This document shows, one piece after another, positions 1 through 8,800 of a stretch of DNA of 64,000 nt. This DNA is from Comamonas piscis (GTDB lineage: Bacteria; Pseudomonadota; Gammaproteobacteria; Burkholderiales; Burkholderiaceae_C): contig NZ_CP058554.1 in assembly GCF_014109725.1 (NCBI RefSeq), positions 1,860,001-1,924,000 on the forward strand, written 5' to 3'. The number at the start of each line of letters is the position of its first letter. The stretch's first letter is position 1. The notes beneath the pieces were generated by a model. That model searched no databases and was not told where the DNA came from. It saw nothing but the letters and a program-made list of their open reading frames with translations. The position numbers and the translations under genes were made by a program.

Positions 1-44
1 GCCTTGATGAAGGTGGTGATGGATCGCAGTTCGTTGAGGGCCAT
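1..44 (-). CDS. LysR-type regulator, 5' end only (cut by window start)
   Basis: Only the first 14 codons and part of the next lie in the window. They read from an ATG at 44 on the minus strand and begin MALNELRSITTFIK. An LNxLRxxxxF opening at the very N-terminus is typical of LysR-family helix-turn-helix domains. Its divergent position to an exported-enzyme operon, with a strong palindrome between them, also fits a LysR regulator controlling its neighbour. With so few residues the family call is an inference and the regulated target is a guess from layout. Confidence 0.55.
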   Translation of the reverse strand, partial: MALNELRSITTFIK

Positions 45-65
45 GCTGTGCTTCCTTTGCTACGT

Positions 66-88
66 ATTGTCATCAATTTGATGCCAAT
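66..88. promoter_or_regulatory. 23-bp near-perfect palindrome, candidate LysR operator
   Basis: The left arm ATTGTCATCAA (66-76) and right arm TTGATGCCAAT (78-88) are reverse complements apart from one pair (T70/C84) around a single central base. It lies between the divergent LysR start (44) and the exported-enzyme operon (195), where a shared operator is expected. The surrounding DNA is clearly more AT-rich than the flanking genes. Confidence 0.6.
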
Positions 89-194
89 AAATCAACCTAT
101 TCACCACTATTCAGTATCAACGCGCTTGCTTAAAGTGGACTTCATCGCGCGCTGGGACCCACAGCGCTGCCCCGCATCACCGGAGTTACGCACT

Positions 195-1385
195 ATGAAA
201 TCCTTGCTTTGCCTCGCATTGGCCGGCGCCGCCACCAGCGCCGGGGCGCAGCCACAAAGCGGCAACCCGCGCATGGCGGTGGTAGAGGTTCAAACCGCTG
301 CCAGCCAGCCCGCTGCCACGGGGGCCGCAGACCGTTTTAGCGGTGCCGCGCGCATCACCACCCCCTTCAGCGCGCCAACGCCTGGCCGCGCTGGCGGTGG
401 CACCGTCGCCTTTGAAGCCGCTGCACGCACGGCCTGGCACACCCATCCGCTGGGCCAGACGCTGATCGTCGCGCAGGGCGTCGGCCTGGTGCAGCAGCAG
501 GGGCAGCCGGCGCGTGTGATGCGCGTGGGCGATGTCGTCAGCATTCCGGCCCAGGTGCGCCATTGGCACGGTGCAGGGCCGGGCGGGGCCATGGTGCATG
601 TGGCCATCGCTGAGAAGCAGGACGGCCAATCGGTCACCTGGCAGGAGCTGGTCAGCGATGGCGACTACCAGGCAGCCTGGCAAGCCGCGGGCCTGCAGCA
701 GGCCGCTGCGACGCAGCCGCCCACACGCCACTACCCCGGCGCAGACACGCTCAATGCCAAGCAACAGGCGATTCCCTTGATAGCGGCATTTGCCGCCAGT
801 AGCGATATGGCGCAGCTCGATGCCGCCCTGCGCCAGGGCCTGGATGCGGGGCTGAGCATCAGCGAGAGCCAGGAAGTGCTGGTGCAGCTGTATGCCTATG
901 TGGGCTTTCCCAAAAGCCTGAATGCGCTCACGCAGTTGATGAAAGTGCTGGAGGCGCGCCAGCAGCAAGGCATCCAGGATGCAGCCGGCGCAGCGCCCAG
1001 CGCTGCCGTGGCAACCGGTGAGGACCTGGTAGCGGTTGGGCGCAGAAACCAGACGGAAATCTCCGGCGGGCCGGTACAAGCGCCGGTGATGGCGTTTGCA
1101 CCGGTCATCAACCAGTTTTTGCAGGCGCATTTGTTTGGCGACATTTTTGAGCGCGACAACCTCGATTGGCAAAGCCGCGAACTGGCCACCGTGGGCGCAT
1201 TGGCTGCCACCGTTGGCGCCGAGGCCCAGTTGCGATCGCACATGCTCGCCAGCATGCGGGTGGGGCTGCGTGCCTCGCAGTTGCAGGAGCTCATCCAGCT
1301 GTTGGCGGCCAGCGGCCAGACCGCGAGCGCCGAGCGGGCGCAGGTCGCCCTAAGCCAAGCGCTGGCAACGAAAGGAAAACCATGA
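195..1385 (+). CDS. exported cupin / carboxymuconolactone decarboxylase-like fusion protein
   Basis: A 396-residue protein from the ATG at 195; an upstream in-frame start at 48 would add a segment that hides the signal peptide. Residues 1-19 are a Sec-type signal peptide ending AGAQ. A cupin domain follows, with likely metal ligands in WHTHP (H82, H84) and RHWHG (H123, H125). The C-terminal half holds two carboxymuconolactone-decarboxylase-like helical segments (about residues 190-265 and 300-385). The mature protein has no cysteine, so AhpD-type CxxC peroxidase chemistry is excluded. Cytoplasmic cupin-CMD proteins are common beside LysR genes; the signal peptide puts this one in the periplasm. 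It is the first gene of an operon, and its TGA overlaps the next ATG. The substrate is unknown. Confidence 0.85.
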   Translation: MKSLLCLALAGAATSAGAQPQSGNPRMAVVEVQTAASQPAATGAADRFSGAARITTPFSAPTPGRAGGGTVAFEAAARTAWHTHPLGQTLIVAQGVGLVQQQGQPARVMRVGDVVSIPAQVRHWHGAGPGGAMVHVAIAEKQDGQSVTWQELVSDGDYQAAWQAAGLQQAAATQPPTRHYPGADTLNAKQQAIPLIAAFAASSDMAQLDAALRQGLDAGLSISESQEVLVQLYAYVGFPKSLNALTQLMKVLEARQQQGIQDAAGAAPSAAVATGEDLVAVGRRNQTEISGGPVQAPVMAFAPVINQFLQAHLFGDIFERDNLDWQSRELATVGALAATVGAEAQLRSHMLASMRVGLRASQLQELIQLLAASGQTASAERAQVALSQALATKGKP

Positions 1386-2443
1386 ACATCTCCCAACTCT
1401 TGTGTACGACGGCGCTGGTCACCGGATGCGCCACGCAATCTGGTCCGGCTACGGCGCCATTGCAGATCCAGTCCCAAGGCAGCTTTGCCGTGGGCGGTGT
1501 GGTGCAGCAGACTCCCGGGCGCTATGACAACAACCAGCCCACTGCCGCAGGACAGAGTTTCCATGGTGACCATCTGTATGCCTTCTACCAGGTGCCGGTG
1601 CAGCCCAAGCCACTGCCGATCGTCATGCTGCACGGGGCGTTCCAGTCATCGCGCAGTTGGGAGAGCACACCCGATGGGCGTGAGGGCTTCCAGACCTTGT
1701 TTTTGCGGCGCGGATTCTCGGTGTACCTGGTCGACCAGCCGCGCCGGGGCCGGGCGGGTAACAGCACGGTGGCCACGGCGGTGGAACCCACACCGAATGA
1801 CCAGCTGTTCTTTGACCAGTTTCGCATTGGCCAATGGCCCAAGCGATTTGACAACGTGCAGTTTGACCCGGCGCCAGACACCTTGAACCAGTTTTTGCGC
1901 TCGATCACGCCCAACACCGGCCCCTATGACGCCGGCGTGATTGCCGATGCCATGTCGGCGCTGTTCTCCAAGGTAGGGCCCGGTATTTTGTTCACGCATT
2001 CGCAAGGGGGCGGCCCCGGTTGGCTGACCGCCATTCGCAACCCGAACGTGAAGGGCATCGTGGCTTTTGAGCCGGGCAGCGGTTTTATCTTTGCGCAGCA
2101 GGATGCCCCCGAGCCCATGCCCAGCGCCGCAGGCACCTTGGCGCCGGAGATTGTGCCGCTGGTCGATTTTTTGAAGCTGACCCGTATTCCCATCGTCATC
2201 TATTACGGGGACAACTTTCCGACCACACCCACGGCTGAGCGGGGGCAGGACAACTGGCGGGTCCGGCTGGCCATGGCCCAGCGCTGGGTGGCTGCCATCA
2301 ACCAGCATGGCGGCAATGCGCAACTGGTGCATTTGCCCGAGATCGGTGTGCATGGCAACACGCACTTTCTGATGTCGGACCTCAACAACCGCGAGATTGC
2401 GGACCTGGTGGGGCAGTTCCTCACGGCGCAGCAACTTGACTGA
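1382..2443 (+). CDS. alpha/beta-hydrolase, probable lipoprotein
   Basis: A 353-residue protein starting at the ATG that overlaps the preceding stop as ATGA, so the two are translationally coupled. The N-terminus ends in LVTGC, which resembles a lipobox, although the signal lacks positive charge near its start; membrane anchoring is therefore probable rather than certain. The alpha/beta-hydrolase fold is supported by an oxyanion region LHGAFQSSRSW, the nucleophile elbow THSQGG with Ser207, and a late His in GVHGNTHF. The family includes esterases and C-C hydrolases; the substrate is unknown. It is the second gene of a set in which every member appears to be exported. Confidence 0.85.
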   Translation: MNISQLLCTTALVTGCATQSGPATAPLQIQSQGSFAVGGVVQQTPGRYDNNQPTAAGQSFHGDHLYAFYQVPVQPKPLPIVMLHGAFQSSRSWESTPDGREGFQTLFLRRGFSVYLVDQPRRGRAGNSTVATAVEPTPNDQLFFDQFRIGQWPKRFDNVQFDPAPDTLNQFLRSITPNTGPYDAGVIADAMSALFSKVGPGILFTHSQGGGPGWLTAIRNPNVKGIVAFEPGSGFIFAQQDAPEPMPSAAGTLAPEIVPLVDFLKLTRIPIVIYYGDNFPTTPTAERGQDNWRVRLAMAQRWVAAINQHGGNAQLVHLPEIGVHGNTHFLMSDLNNREIADLVGQFLTAQQLD

Positions 2444-2487
2444 CATGCGCCAAGCATCCCATTCATCACCTGGAAGCCATTTTTGAC

Positions 2488-3570
2488 ATGACCCACCTGA
2501 CCCGACGTGCGCTGATGAAACATTCCGCGCTTACCTTGTCCCTCACTACTCTCGGAATTTCCACGATGACCACTACTGCTACCGCTGCCGACGCCACCAA
2601 GAACCCTTTCACTCTGGTCTACGCTGGCGCAATCACCAAGAACGAACCGGGCAAGGTCAACATCCACCCGGTGGGCTACAAGCTCAATGGCCTGGATATC
2701 GTTGCCAACATCTACACCCCCGCCAATTACGACCCCCAGCAGCAGTACCCTGCGGTGGTGGTTGCGCACCCCAACGGGGGAGTCAAGGAACAGGTGGCCG
2801 GCCTTTACGCCCAACTTTTGGCTGAGCAAGGCTTTATCACCATCACCGCCGATGCGGCCTACCAAGGCGGCAGCGCTGGCCTGCCGCGCAGCACGGACAA
2901 GCCCCAGTTCCGCGTGGAAGATATCCATGGCATGGCGGATTTCATCAGCCGCTTTGCCGGTGTGGACGCCAGCCGCCTCGGCCTGCTGGGTATCTGCGCG
3001 GGCGGTGGTTATTCGCTGACGGCGGCCAAGACGGACAAACGCTTCAAGTCGGTAGCGACCATCAGCATGTTCAACTCCGGGCGTGTGCGCCGCGATGGGC
3101 TGGCAGGCTCGCAAGTGGCCACGATCCAGCAGCGCCTGAAGCAAGCCACCGATGCGCGCATTCAAGAAGTGGCGGGCGGCGAGGTCTTGTATGCCGGCGA
3201 TGCCGACCTGAGCGACGCGCAGATTGCAGCGCTACCGTTTGCGCTGTACCGCCAGGGCTATGAATACTACTGGCGCACCCATGCACACCCTGGCTCCACT
3301 TTCAAGTACACGATGAGCAGCCTGATGGATTTGATGCGCTGGGATGCCACCGACCAGATCAGCCTGATCGACCAGCCCTTGCTGATGATTGCGGGCAGTG
3401 CGGCCGATACCTTGTACATGACCGAGGACGCCTTTGCCAAGGCCACCGGTGCCAAGAACAAGGAGCTGTTCAAAATCGACGGTGCCACCCACATCGAGAC
3501 CTATTGGGTGCCCAAGTATGTCGATGCCGCCATGGGCAAGCTGACGCCGTTCTATACCAAGACGCTGTAA
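2488..3570 (+). CDS. Tat-exported dienelactone hydrolase-like alpha/beta-hydrolase
   Basis: A 360-residue protein. The N-terminus carries a twin-arginine signal (TRRALMKHSALTLSL), with cleavage likely near residue 34 after TATAA. The core is an alpha/beta-hydrolase with the elbow GICAGGG: the nucleophile position is Cys170, as in dienelactone hydrolases rather than serine esterases. A candidate catalytic His lies in DGATHIETY near the C-terminus. Tat export suggests that it folds in the cytoplasm. It follows the previous hydrolase after 44 bp, and its TAA shares a base with the next ATG. The natural substrate cannot be told from the sequence. Confidence 0.88.
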   Translation: MTHLTRRALMKHSALTLSLTTLGISTMTTTATAADATKNPFTLVYAGAITKNEPGKVNIHPVGYKLNGLDIVANIYTPANYDPQQQYPAVVVAHPNGGVKEQVAGLYAQLLAEQGFITITADAAYQGGSAGLPRSTDKPQFRVEDIHGMADFISRFAGVDASRLGLLGICAGGGYSLTAAKTDKRFKSVATISMFNSGRVRRDGLAGSQVATIQQRLKQATDARIQEVAGGEVLYAGDADLSDAQIAALPFALYRQGYEYYWRTHAHPGSTFKYTMSSLMDLMRWDATDQISLIDQPLLMIAGSAADTLYMTEDAFAKATGAKNKELFKIDGATHIETYWVPKYVDAAMGKLTPFYTKTL

Positions 3571-4154
3571 TGGCCGCCAGCAATCGGTCTACGCGGCGGG
3601 CACTGTTGGGCACGCTGGCCAGCTTGCCGGTGGTGGCCGCTGCGGCTGAGAAGCCGCCCACCGCCGGTGGCACTGGCGGACGGGTGCTGGTCGTGTACTT
3701 TTCACGCACCGGAAACACCCGTGTCATCGCTGGCCTGATCCAGCGCAGCCTGAAAGCGCAGTTGGCCGAGATAGTGCCGGCCACGCCGTACCCCGAGGAC
3801 TACCTGGAGACGGTGGAGCAGGCCCGGCAGGAGCGCGATGCGGGCCGGACCAGGCCAATGGCTCGCCGTATCGACGTGGCGGCCTTTGACACGGTGTACC
3901 TGGGCTTTCCGATGTGGGGCGAGACGGTGCCTCCCGTCGTGCGCGCTTTTCTGGCATCGCAAAACTGGCAAGGCAAGACCCTGGTGCCCTTCCAAACCCA
4001 TGGCGGCTACGGCTTGGGCAATAGCCAGGAGGTGCTGCGCGGCTACCTGACAAAGGGCCAACTGCAGCCGGGCTTTGTGATGGAGGCCGACCAGGAGCGG
4101 CGCACGATGACCCAGGTGGGGGATTGGCTGAAGGACAGGCGCAGCGGGAGCTAA
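3570..4154 (+). CDS. Tat-exported flavodoxin
   Basis: A 194-residue protein whose ATG overlaps the preceding TAA (TAATG). The N-terminus STRRALLGTLASLPVVAAAA is a twin-arginine signal. The mature part is a flavodoxin-like domain with the FMN phosphate loop FSRTGNT and a second flavin-loop region around GFPMWGETVPP. Flavodoxins are normally cytoplasmic electron carriers; Tat export makes sense because FMN must be inserted before secretion. It closes the operon and may exchange electrons with its exported neighbours. No reductase is encoded next to it, so the electron source is unknown. Confidence 0.88.
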   Translation: MAASNRSTRRALLGTLASLPVVAAAAEKPPTAGGTGGRVLVVYFSRTGNTRVIAGLIQRSLKAQLAEIVPATPYPEDYLETVEQARQERDAGRTRPMARRIDVAAFDTVYLGFPMWGETVPPVVRAFLASQNWQGKTLVPFQTHGGYGLGNSQEVLRGYLTKGQLQPGFVMEADQERRTMTQVGDWLKDRRSGS

Positions 4155-4263
4155 ATGTAGGACGACAGCGCAGAACGCCGAATGTGTCGTATTTCTGCGG
4201 AACCTGGGTAGCAGCCTTGGCTCCAAGTGCCTTTTGAGCACTTTACTAGCGGAGCCCTGACCC

Positions 4264-5352
4264 ATGACGACTGAAGAAATTCGTGCCACTTTGACCCTGT
4301 GCCTGCTTGCCTCGTTCGCCGATGGCGAGAAGCACGAGCGTGAGCGCGAGCAGATCCGCCAAGTGGCCGAGGGCCTGGCGGCCGACCAGCAGATCAACCT
4401 GCCCCATCTCTACCAGGATGTGCTGCTGCGCCGCGTGCAGCTGAGCGATGTGCTGGCCCAGCTGCAGACGACGGAGTCGCGCCAGCTCGCCTATGAGATG
4501 GCGCTCTGCGTCTGCGAAGCCGATGGCAGCACGAGCCCCAAGGAAGCGGAATTTTTGGCGCAGCTGCGCGAGGCATTTGGTTCGGCAGCGCAGGCGGCAA
4601 CAGCCTCTGCGCCGGCTACTGCGGTGGCACCTGCTGCGGCTGCCGCTGCGGGTCTGGCTGCTGCAGCCACCTTGGCCACGCCACCCGCGCAGGCGCTGGC
4701 TGGCAACCTGGTCGATGCGCCCTTGAATGCCGCCTTGCCCGAAGCGCCATTGGCGCTGACCGAGCCAGCGCCCCATCCGGCAGCGGCTGACCCGCTGGTG
4801 CCAGCGCAGACCGAGCGGCGCCCATCGACCCTGTCGGTGGAGGCCATGGACCAGAAGATTCTCAAGTCCTCGATCCTCAACGGTGCCATCGAGTTGCTGC
4901 CCGAGAACCTCTCCACCCTGGCTATCATTCCGCTGCAGATGCGCCTGGTCTACCAGATTGGGCAGAACTATGGCTACGAGCTGGACAAGGGCCATATCAA
5001 GGACCTGCTGGGTGCCCTGGGTGTCGGTTTGACCTCGCAATACCTGGAGCAGGCGGGGCGCAAACTGCTCGGCGGTCTACTGGGCAAGGCCGGCAAGGGC
5101 TTGCTGGGTGGCCTGGGCAAGCAGGCCGTCAGCAGCGGCATGAGCTTTGCGTCCACCTACGCGCTGGGCCATGTTGCCAACCAGTACTACGCGGGCGGTC
5201 GCCAACTGTCCACCGAGATGCTGAAAAATGCCTATCAGCATGTGATGCAGGATGGTCGCCAGCTCCAGTCGCGCTACCAGCCGCAGATGCAGGAAACTGC
5301 GCGCGGCTTGAATACGGCCAAGATCCTGTCGATGGTGCGCGGCGGTCAGTAA
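4264..5352 (+). CDS. TerB-like domain protein with C-terminal DUF697-like segment
   Basis: A 362-residue protein. Residues 1-100 match the TerB/DjlA-like helical fold (LASFADGEKHEREREQI, then MALCVCEADGSTSPKEAEFL), which contains acidic metal-binding-type helices. An alanine-rich linker occupies about residues 101-180. The C-terminal half (about 205-300: AIIPLQMRLVYQIGQNYGYE followed by Gly/Leu-rich stretches) resembles the DUF697 region that associates with membranes in other proteins. It stands alone, 109 bp after the flavodoxin gene and followed by a strong terminator. TerB-family proteins are linked to envelope stress and tellurite resistance, but no ter operon is present, so no resistance role is claimed. 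Confidence 0.72.
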   Translation: MTTEEIRATLTLCLLASFADGEKHEREREQIRQVAEGLAADQQINLPHLYQDVLLRRVQLSDVLAQLQTTESRQLAYEMALCVCEADGSTSPKEAEFLAQLREAFGSAAQAATASAPATAVAPAAAAAAGLAAAATLATPPAQALAGNLVDAPLNAALPEAPLALTEPAPHPAAADPLVPAQTERRPSTLSVEAMDQKILKSSILNGAIELLPENLSTLAIIPLQMRLVYQIGQNYGYELDKGHIKDLLGALGVGLTSQYLEQAGRKLLGGLLGKAGKGLLGGLGKQAVSSGMSFASTYALGHVANQYYAGGRQLSTEMLKNAYQHVMQDGRQLQSRYQPQMQETARGLNTAKILSMVRGGQ

Positions 5353-5473
5353 ATGCATATCTAAATGTAACTAGTCCTGTAGGAGAAAAACTGGGATTTA
5401 TGCAGGACGATACCCTCAGTATTGTCAGAATATATGGATTGTAGAATCTGATTTTTGTGACTGAGATATACCC

Positions 5474-5500
5474 AACCCGCCGTCATCGGCGGGTTTTTTT
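5474..5500 (+). terminator. Rho-independent terminator after the TerB-like gene
   Basis: A perfect 9-bp stem AACCCGCCG / CGGCGGGTT with loop TCAT is followed by a run of seven T's (counting the last two stem bases). A near-copy with the same loop region lies before the second repeat-protein gene at 16666-16692. Confidence 0.93.
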
Positions 5501-5705
5501 GTCTGAGTTCGTCGCACTGAAATGTCTTACAGAAATCAGCACTTATCCCAAATTTCTCCTCTGAGATAGGGCTGGCAGCGACCGGAAATTTCGGTTCGCA
5601 TTATGAGGTTGTGGCGGAGATTTTGCTGCTTTTCACAGGGAGTGGGACAGAAGCGCGGAGTTGGCTTTGCTTTATTGACCGGAACTAGTGGTGTTTATAT
5701 GTTCT

Positions 5706-5873
5706 TTCAATAAATTAATTTACGGTTTACCAAAGATTCAAAGTACGGTTGCCTTTGTGAATGCTTGTGTTTGTATGAGTAATCAGCGGCACCCGTCCTC
5801 GCGCGTCAGTTGGTATGGCCTGAGTTGATCTCTGCCCATTCTGGCGTCTTGGTGTGGTGCACAAGGAGACGCT
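5706..5873 (+). promoter_or_regulatory. conserved promoter/leader block of repeat-protein gene A
   Basis: This 168-bp stretch aligns without gaps to 16896-17063, upstream of the paralog. The best-kept parts are an AT-rich core with the perfect 12-bp palindrome TAAATTAATTTA (5711-5722), a following GTTTACCAAAGATTC, and GTATGAGTAATCAGCGGCAC near 5773-5792. It ends with the shared ribosome-binding site AAGGAGACGCT just before the ATG. Conservation outside the coding region suggests a functional promoter or regulator site. I could not place -35 and -10 boxes with certainty. Confidence 0.7.
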
Positions 5874-8800
5874 ATGAACCCGATTGGTGCGCAGAGGACA
5901 CTTCGCCGTCTGCTGTACGGGGGGCTTGCCAGCCTGGCCCTCGTTTGCAGTTTTAACGCTTCGGCGGCATCGGCAGGATCCGGTCGGGCCTATGGCCTGC
6001 AGGTGACCGCCGATGTGGCGGGTTTGGGGCTTGGCGTCCCGATTGCCGATACCGGGCTAAAAACGGCACCACCGGATTTCAACACGCCCAGCTCTGTCCT
6101 CAATGCGTCGGTCGCTGCTGGCGCAGGCAATTTGCTGACCGTGCGTACCGGCGTTCTCACCAGTTCCACCCAAAGCAAGCTGGCGCAAAACAGCGTCGCG
6201 TCCTCATCGTCCGTCAGCGGCTTGGCCCTCAAGCTGGCTGGGTTGGGGCTGGGGGCAGACACCATCAGTTCGCAAGCCAAGATGTCCTGCGTCAATGGGA
6301 CGCTGACGCCAGAGGGCAGTGCACAAATTCTGGGCGCTTCGGGATCGCTTGTCGGCGTCAGTGTTGCGGCAAATACCCGGGTCGATCTGACGATTGGTGT
6401 GCCCACCCTCGGAACCATGGTGGGGGTCATTCTCCACACCAATGAGCAAACCCTGAGCCCAGACGGCAAGACCTTCAGCGTCAATGCGCTGCGGGTGGAG
6501 CTCGTAGCGTCTGCGCTGGGTATTCGCTTGCTCGGTGCGTCCGTCATCGTGGGCAACTCCAGCGCCACGATGGCCGATTGCGCGCCCACGGTCACCTTGG
6601 GCCCCTTGCCCTTGATTACTACTAGCAACCAGGCGGCTATCCCCGTCAGCGGAAGCTGCAGCGCCGGCAGTGGCAATGTGACGATCAGCTCCACGCCCAC
6701 AGGCGCGACGCAGTCGCTGCCTTGCTCGGCCACTGGCAGCTATTCCGGTTCGGTGAACACCACCGGGCTAGCCGATGGCCCCGTGACGCTGACGGCATCA
6801 CAGCCCCCCGCAGGGCCGGCTAGATCTGCGAGCCAGTCCACCACCAAGAACACGGCCCCGGTCTTGCAACCGCCGGTCGTGACCGTCGTGTCTGCGCCCC
6901 ATATCACCGCAGCCAACCAGGCGTCCTACAGCGTTTCGGGGACTTGCTCGGCCAACGGCGCGAGTGTTGCCATCACCATCGGCAGCGTCGGAGGCGCCAC
7001 GTCCACTGCGCAGTGCAGCGGCGGCCTCTGGTCCGCGACGGGCCTGAATGTCGCCAGCCTGGTCAATGGGCCCATCACGGTCACGGCTTCGCAAACGGTC
7101 AGTAACCTGACCGGCACGGGCAGCCTGCTGACCAGCAAGGATTCCACCGGCGCTGTGCCTGTGGTGGTGGTGACTTCGGCACCCGCGATCACCGCAGCGA
7201 ATCAGACCTCCTACACCGTATCGGGCACCTGCTCGGTGAACGGCACCAACGTATCCGTTGCGATCGACGTTGTCGAAGCCACGGTGCCCTGTACCGGCAA
7301 TATCTGGGCCGCCGCAGGTCTGGATGTCAGTGGTTTGCTCAATGGCGCCCTCACGGTCACGGCCACGCAAACCGCCAACGGCCAAACAGGTACGGGTAGC
7401 CTGGGCACCACGAAGGACTCGGCCGGGGCCATTCCTGTCGTGACCATCAGCTTGGCGCCCGCCATCACGCTGGCCAACCAGGCTGCTTATACGGTCTCGG
7501 GCAGCTGCTCGGTGAACGGCAACAACGTGGCCGTGCTGGTGGGCTCTGTCTCTGCCTCTGCGCTGTGTACCAACGGCGGCTGGTCTACTGCGGGCCTGGA
7601 TGTCAGTGCCTTGCCCAATGGTTCGGTCACGGTCATGGCTTCCCAAACCGTCGGCGCGCAAACCGGATCGGCGACCCTGGTCACCAGCAAGGATGTGACG
7701 GGTGCTGTGCCTGTCGTCGCCGTTACCTCGGCTCCCACGATCACCCCAGCGAACCAGGCGTCTTACACCGTCTCAGGCAACTGCTCGGTCAATGGCAATG
7801 ATGTGGCCGTTCTGGTCGGCTCCGTTTCTGCCACGGCGACCTGCAATGGAGGCATTTGGTCCTCAACCGGGGTCAATGTCAGTAGCTTGCTCGATGGATC
7901 GGTCACCGTGACGGCCTCACAGACGGCGAACGGCCAGACCGGATCGGGCAGCCTGGTGACCAGCAAGAACACGGTGGTAGATGCACCCGTGGTGACCATT
8001 AGCTCCGCACCTGCCATCACGGCGCAGAACGAGGCGGCGTATACCGTCTCGGGCACCTGTTCGGCCGATGGCACGAATGTCGCTGTTCAGGTCGGCTCCG
8101 TTACGGCCTCGGCGCCCTGTACTGGCAACATCTGGTCCAGTCCGGGGCTCGATGTCAGCGGCTTGACGGATGGGGCGGTCTTGGTCACAGCTTCGCAAAC
8201 CGTGGGTGGCCAAACGGGATCGGGTAGCTTGGTGACCGCCAAGGACACGGCGGGTATCGCACCGGTGGTGGCCATCAGCGCGGCGCCTGCCATCACGGCA
8301 ACGAACCAATCTGCCTATACCGTTTCGGGCACTTGCTCGGTCAACGGCACGAATATGGTGGTGCTGATCGGCTCCATCGCTGCATCGGCAGCCTGCGACG
8401 CTGGCCTCTGGACGACTTCGGCGGTGAATGTGGGCGCCTTGCCCGATGGCGCGGTCACGGTGACCGCTTCGCAAACCGCCAATGGCCAAACGGGATCGGG
8501 CACGCTGGTGATCGCCAAGGACACGGCAGGGGTCGCACCCGCTGTGGCGGTCACCTCGGCACCCGCCATCACGGGTGCCAACCAGGCTTCCTATGTCGTT
8601 TCCGGCACCTGCTCGGCCAACGGCACCAACGTGGCGGTATTGGTGGGCTCCATCGCTGCATCCGCCATGTGCGACGGTAGTGTCTGGGCTACTGCAGGCC
8701 TGGATGTCAGCAGCTTGCCGGATGGCGCGGTCACGGTCACGGCCGCACAGACGGTGAATGGCCAAACGGGATCGGGCAGTCTGGTGACCAGCAAGGCTGC

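Larger units (their letters stand above)
5353..5873. other. intergenic region upstream of the giant repeat gene
   Basis: This 521-bp stretch has no credible gene. It holds a strong terminator at 5474-5500 and a motif ATTTCTCCTCTGA at 5552 that recurs at the same distance (78 bp) after the terminator upstream of the paralogous gene. It ends with a 168-bp block (5706-5873) alignable without gaps to the second paralog's upstream region. It is distinctly AT-richer than the coding DNA around it. Confidence 0.8.
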
